The notes under the pieces: generated by a model
The model's database searches: none
Told to the model about the DNA's origin: nothing
What the model saw: only the letters and a program-made list of their open reading frames with translations
Program-made: the position numbers and the translations under genes
In this document: positions 62,833 through 64,000 of the stretch, one piece after another
Layout: every line of letters begins with the position of its first letter
Numbering within the stretch: position 1 is the first letter of the stretch
Source of the DNA: Haloimpatiens sp042688525
GTDB lineage: Bacteria; Bacillota; Clostridia; Clostridiales; Clostridiaceae
Length of the DNA: 64,000 bases
Assembly: GCF_042688525.2 (NCBI RefSeq)
Contig: NZ_JBHWAB010000001.1
Coordinates: 2,356,001-2,420,000, forward strand
Direction of reading: 5' to 3'

Positions 62833-64000
62833 TTATTTTTTTAGCTTAAATGAACTTTTAAGTGATACTATTCTATTAAATACTAACTTTTCATCAGTAG
62901 TATATTTTGGATCTACTGTAAAGAATCCCTTTCTGATAAATTGGAACTTATCTTGTGGTTTAGCATTTTCTATAGCTGTTGGCTCAATAAATCCTTGTAA
63001 TACTTCCAATGAGTTTGGATTTATTTGTTCTAAGAAATTCTTTCCTTCATTTTCTTCTACATCATCTAATATTAAAGGTTCAAACAATCTAAATTCTACA
63101 CGTTTTGCTGCTTTAGCTTCTACCCAGTGAATAGTTGCTTTTACTTTTCTTCCTTTAAATCCTGAACCTGATTTTGTTTCTGGATCATACGTACAATGTA
63201 TCTCTGTAACTTCACCATTTTCATCTTTTATAACATCTGTACATTTAACAAAATATGCACCCTTTAATCTTACTTCGTTTCCAGGGAATAATCTGAAATA
63301 TTTTCTTACTGGAACCTCCATAAAATCTTCTTGTTCTATATATAACTCTCTTGAAAATGGTACAAGTCTCTTTCCTTGACTTTCATCTTTAGCATTATTT
63401 TCTATTTCTAACATTTCTGTTTGACCTTCTGGATAGTTTGTAATAACTAATTTTAAAGGTTCTATAACAGCCATTGCTGATGGTGTTTTTAATCTCAAAT
63501 CTTCTCTTATGAAATATTCTAACATTTGAGAATCTACTAATGAATTAGATTTAGCTACACCTATTTCTGTACAGAAGTTTCTTATAGCTTCTGTTGTATA
63601 TCCTCTTCTTCTTAATCCACATACAGTAGGCATTCTTGGGTCATCCCATCCATCAACTATTCCTTCATCAACTAATTGTTTTAATTTTCTTTTACTCATA
63701 ACTGTATTAGTCATGTTTAATCTTGCAAATTCAATTTGTCTAGGAATAGATTCCATTTCACATTCTCTTACAACCCAATCATATAGCGGTCTATGATCCT
63801 CAAACTCTAAAGTACATATTGAGTGAGTTACTCCTTCTATAGCATCTTCTATTGGATGCGCAAAGTCATACATTGGATATATGCACCATTTATCTTTTGT
63901 ATTATGATGTTCTACATGGGCAATTCTATAAATTATAGGATCTCTCATATTCATATTTGGAGAAGTCATATCTATTTTAGCTCTTAATACCTTTTCTCCA
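62833..64000 (-). CDS. glnS: Glutaminyl-tRNA synthetase, 3' part (runs off the window)
   Basis: The visible 388 residues are the C-terminal two thirds of a class I glutaminyl-tRNA synthetase: YPMYDFAHPIEDAIEGVTHSICTLEFEDHRPLYDW, an MSKRKL (KMSK-type) loop, DGWDDPRMPTVCGLRRRGYTTEAIRNF, then the anticodon-binding beta barrels. The frame is open to the window edge (upstream GEKVLRAKID), so the gene continues beyond 64000; the Met at 63969 is internal. It charges tRNA-Gln. Possession of GlnRS is not universal in clostridia, many of which use the GatCAB route. Confidence 0.93.
   Translation of the reverse strand, partial: GEKVLRAKIDMTSPNMNMRDPIIYRIAHVEHHNTKDKWCIYPMYDFAHPIEDAIEGVTHSICTLEFEDHRPLYDWVVRECEMESIPRQIEFARLNMTNTVMSKRKLKQLVDEGIVDGWDDPRMPTVCGLRRRGYTTEAIRNFCTEIGVAKSNSLVDSQMLEYFIREDLRLKTPSAMAVIEPLKLVITNYPEGQTEMLEIENNAKDESQGKRLVPFSRELYIEQEDFMEVPVRKYFRLFPGNEVRLKGAYFVKCTDVIKDENGEVTEIHCTYDPETKSGSGFKGRKVKATIHWVEAKAAKRVEFRLFEPLILDDVEENEGKNFLEQINPNSLEVLQGFIEPTAIENAKPQDKFQFIRKGFFTVDPKYTTDEKLVFNRIVSLKSSFKLKK

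Noticed and set aside
1..64000. CRISPR arrays, tRNA or rRNA genes, prophage structural genes
   Set aside because: No regularly spaced repeats with unique spacers, no cloverleaf and no phage capsid or tail-type proteins were seen in the window.

Overview
This 64 kb window is AT-rich chromosomal DNA. It has strong Gram-positive ribosome binding sites (AGGAGG), a SpoIIP-type sporulation hydrolase, a YesM/YesN-type two-component pair, an Fe-S/molybdenum purine hydroxylase locus and clostridial-type short dispersed repeats. Together these point to a spore-forming Clostridium, probably of the botulinum/sporogenes type (inference; no rRNA or other taxonomic marker is present). No tRNA, rRNA or CRISPR array was seen.

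Layout. 0.1-8 kb: an SSB-like protein, then a leftward purine block: NCS2 xanthine/uracil permease, the three xanthine dehydrogenase subunits (FAD, 2Fe-2S, Mo), a MoeA-like molybdopterin protein and MoaA. 8-16.4 kb: an HD phosphohydrolase, an IS605-type tnpB element with its predicted omega RNA, an orphan M4-protease propeptide, and a PucR-type regulator divergent from an M20 amidohydrolase plus AbgT transporter, with a perfect 12+12 bp palindrome between them. 16.4-36.9 kb: mostly leftward housekeeping and accessory genes (Nudix, SpoIIP, two radical SAM-like proteins, an M50-like protein without its catalytic Glu, YesM/YesN, MgtC, a three-gene ferric-iron-type ABC transporter, a REP-associated Y1 transposase, a nucleotidyltransferase, a Ham1 pyrophosphatase, a lipoprotein, a methyltransferase). 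36.9-49.1 kb: one leftward five-gene operon, PLD-SF2 helicase / Eco57I-type DNA methyltransferase / PC4-YdbC ssDNA-binding protein / Z1-domain ATPase / second SF2 helicase. This is a predicted anti-phage or DNA-modification system and the best candidate here for an undescribed system. 49-53 kb: an internally duplicated small protein, a 5'-truncated winged-helix protein and an IS1182-like element sitting in a promoter. 53-64 kb: surface and signalling genes (Asp-box propeller, HD, phosphoesterase, GNAT, GGDEF), a SulP anion transporter and the 3' part of glnS.

Two repeat families dominate the non-coding structure. (1) A 14-18 bp word, GGGGACGGTTCATTTTTT, occurs about 21 times between 2.3 and 35.0 kb and was not seen after that. 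It usually starts within 10 nt of a stop codon in the sense of the gene, sometimes as facing pairs that form hairpins. It is also written into coding sequence: three times in frame as Gly-Thr-Val-His inside two molybdenum-pathway genes, and once as the C-terminus of a nucleotidyltransferase. The REP-associated tyrosine transposase at 31.8 kb, with two copies just upstream, is the obvious candidate partner. (2) A 255-265 bp palindromic element with about 20 bp termini (consensus TAAGTAACTCAACTTTCGCA), MITE-like, has three full copies, one internally deleted copy and several fragments between 25 and 59 kb. Two opposed copies bracket the Asp-box propeller gene.

How the genes fit together: the purine block looks like a self-contained import-plus-hydroxylation module carrying its own cofactor genes. 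The PucR/M20/AbgT unit looks like locally regulated uptake and cleavage of an acyl- or aroyl-amino acid. The five-gene operon combines target recognition and methylation, three different ATP-driven DNA-remodelling engines, a possible PLD nuclease and an ssDNA-binding protein.
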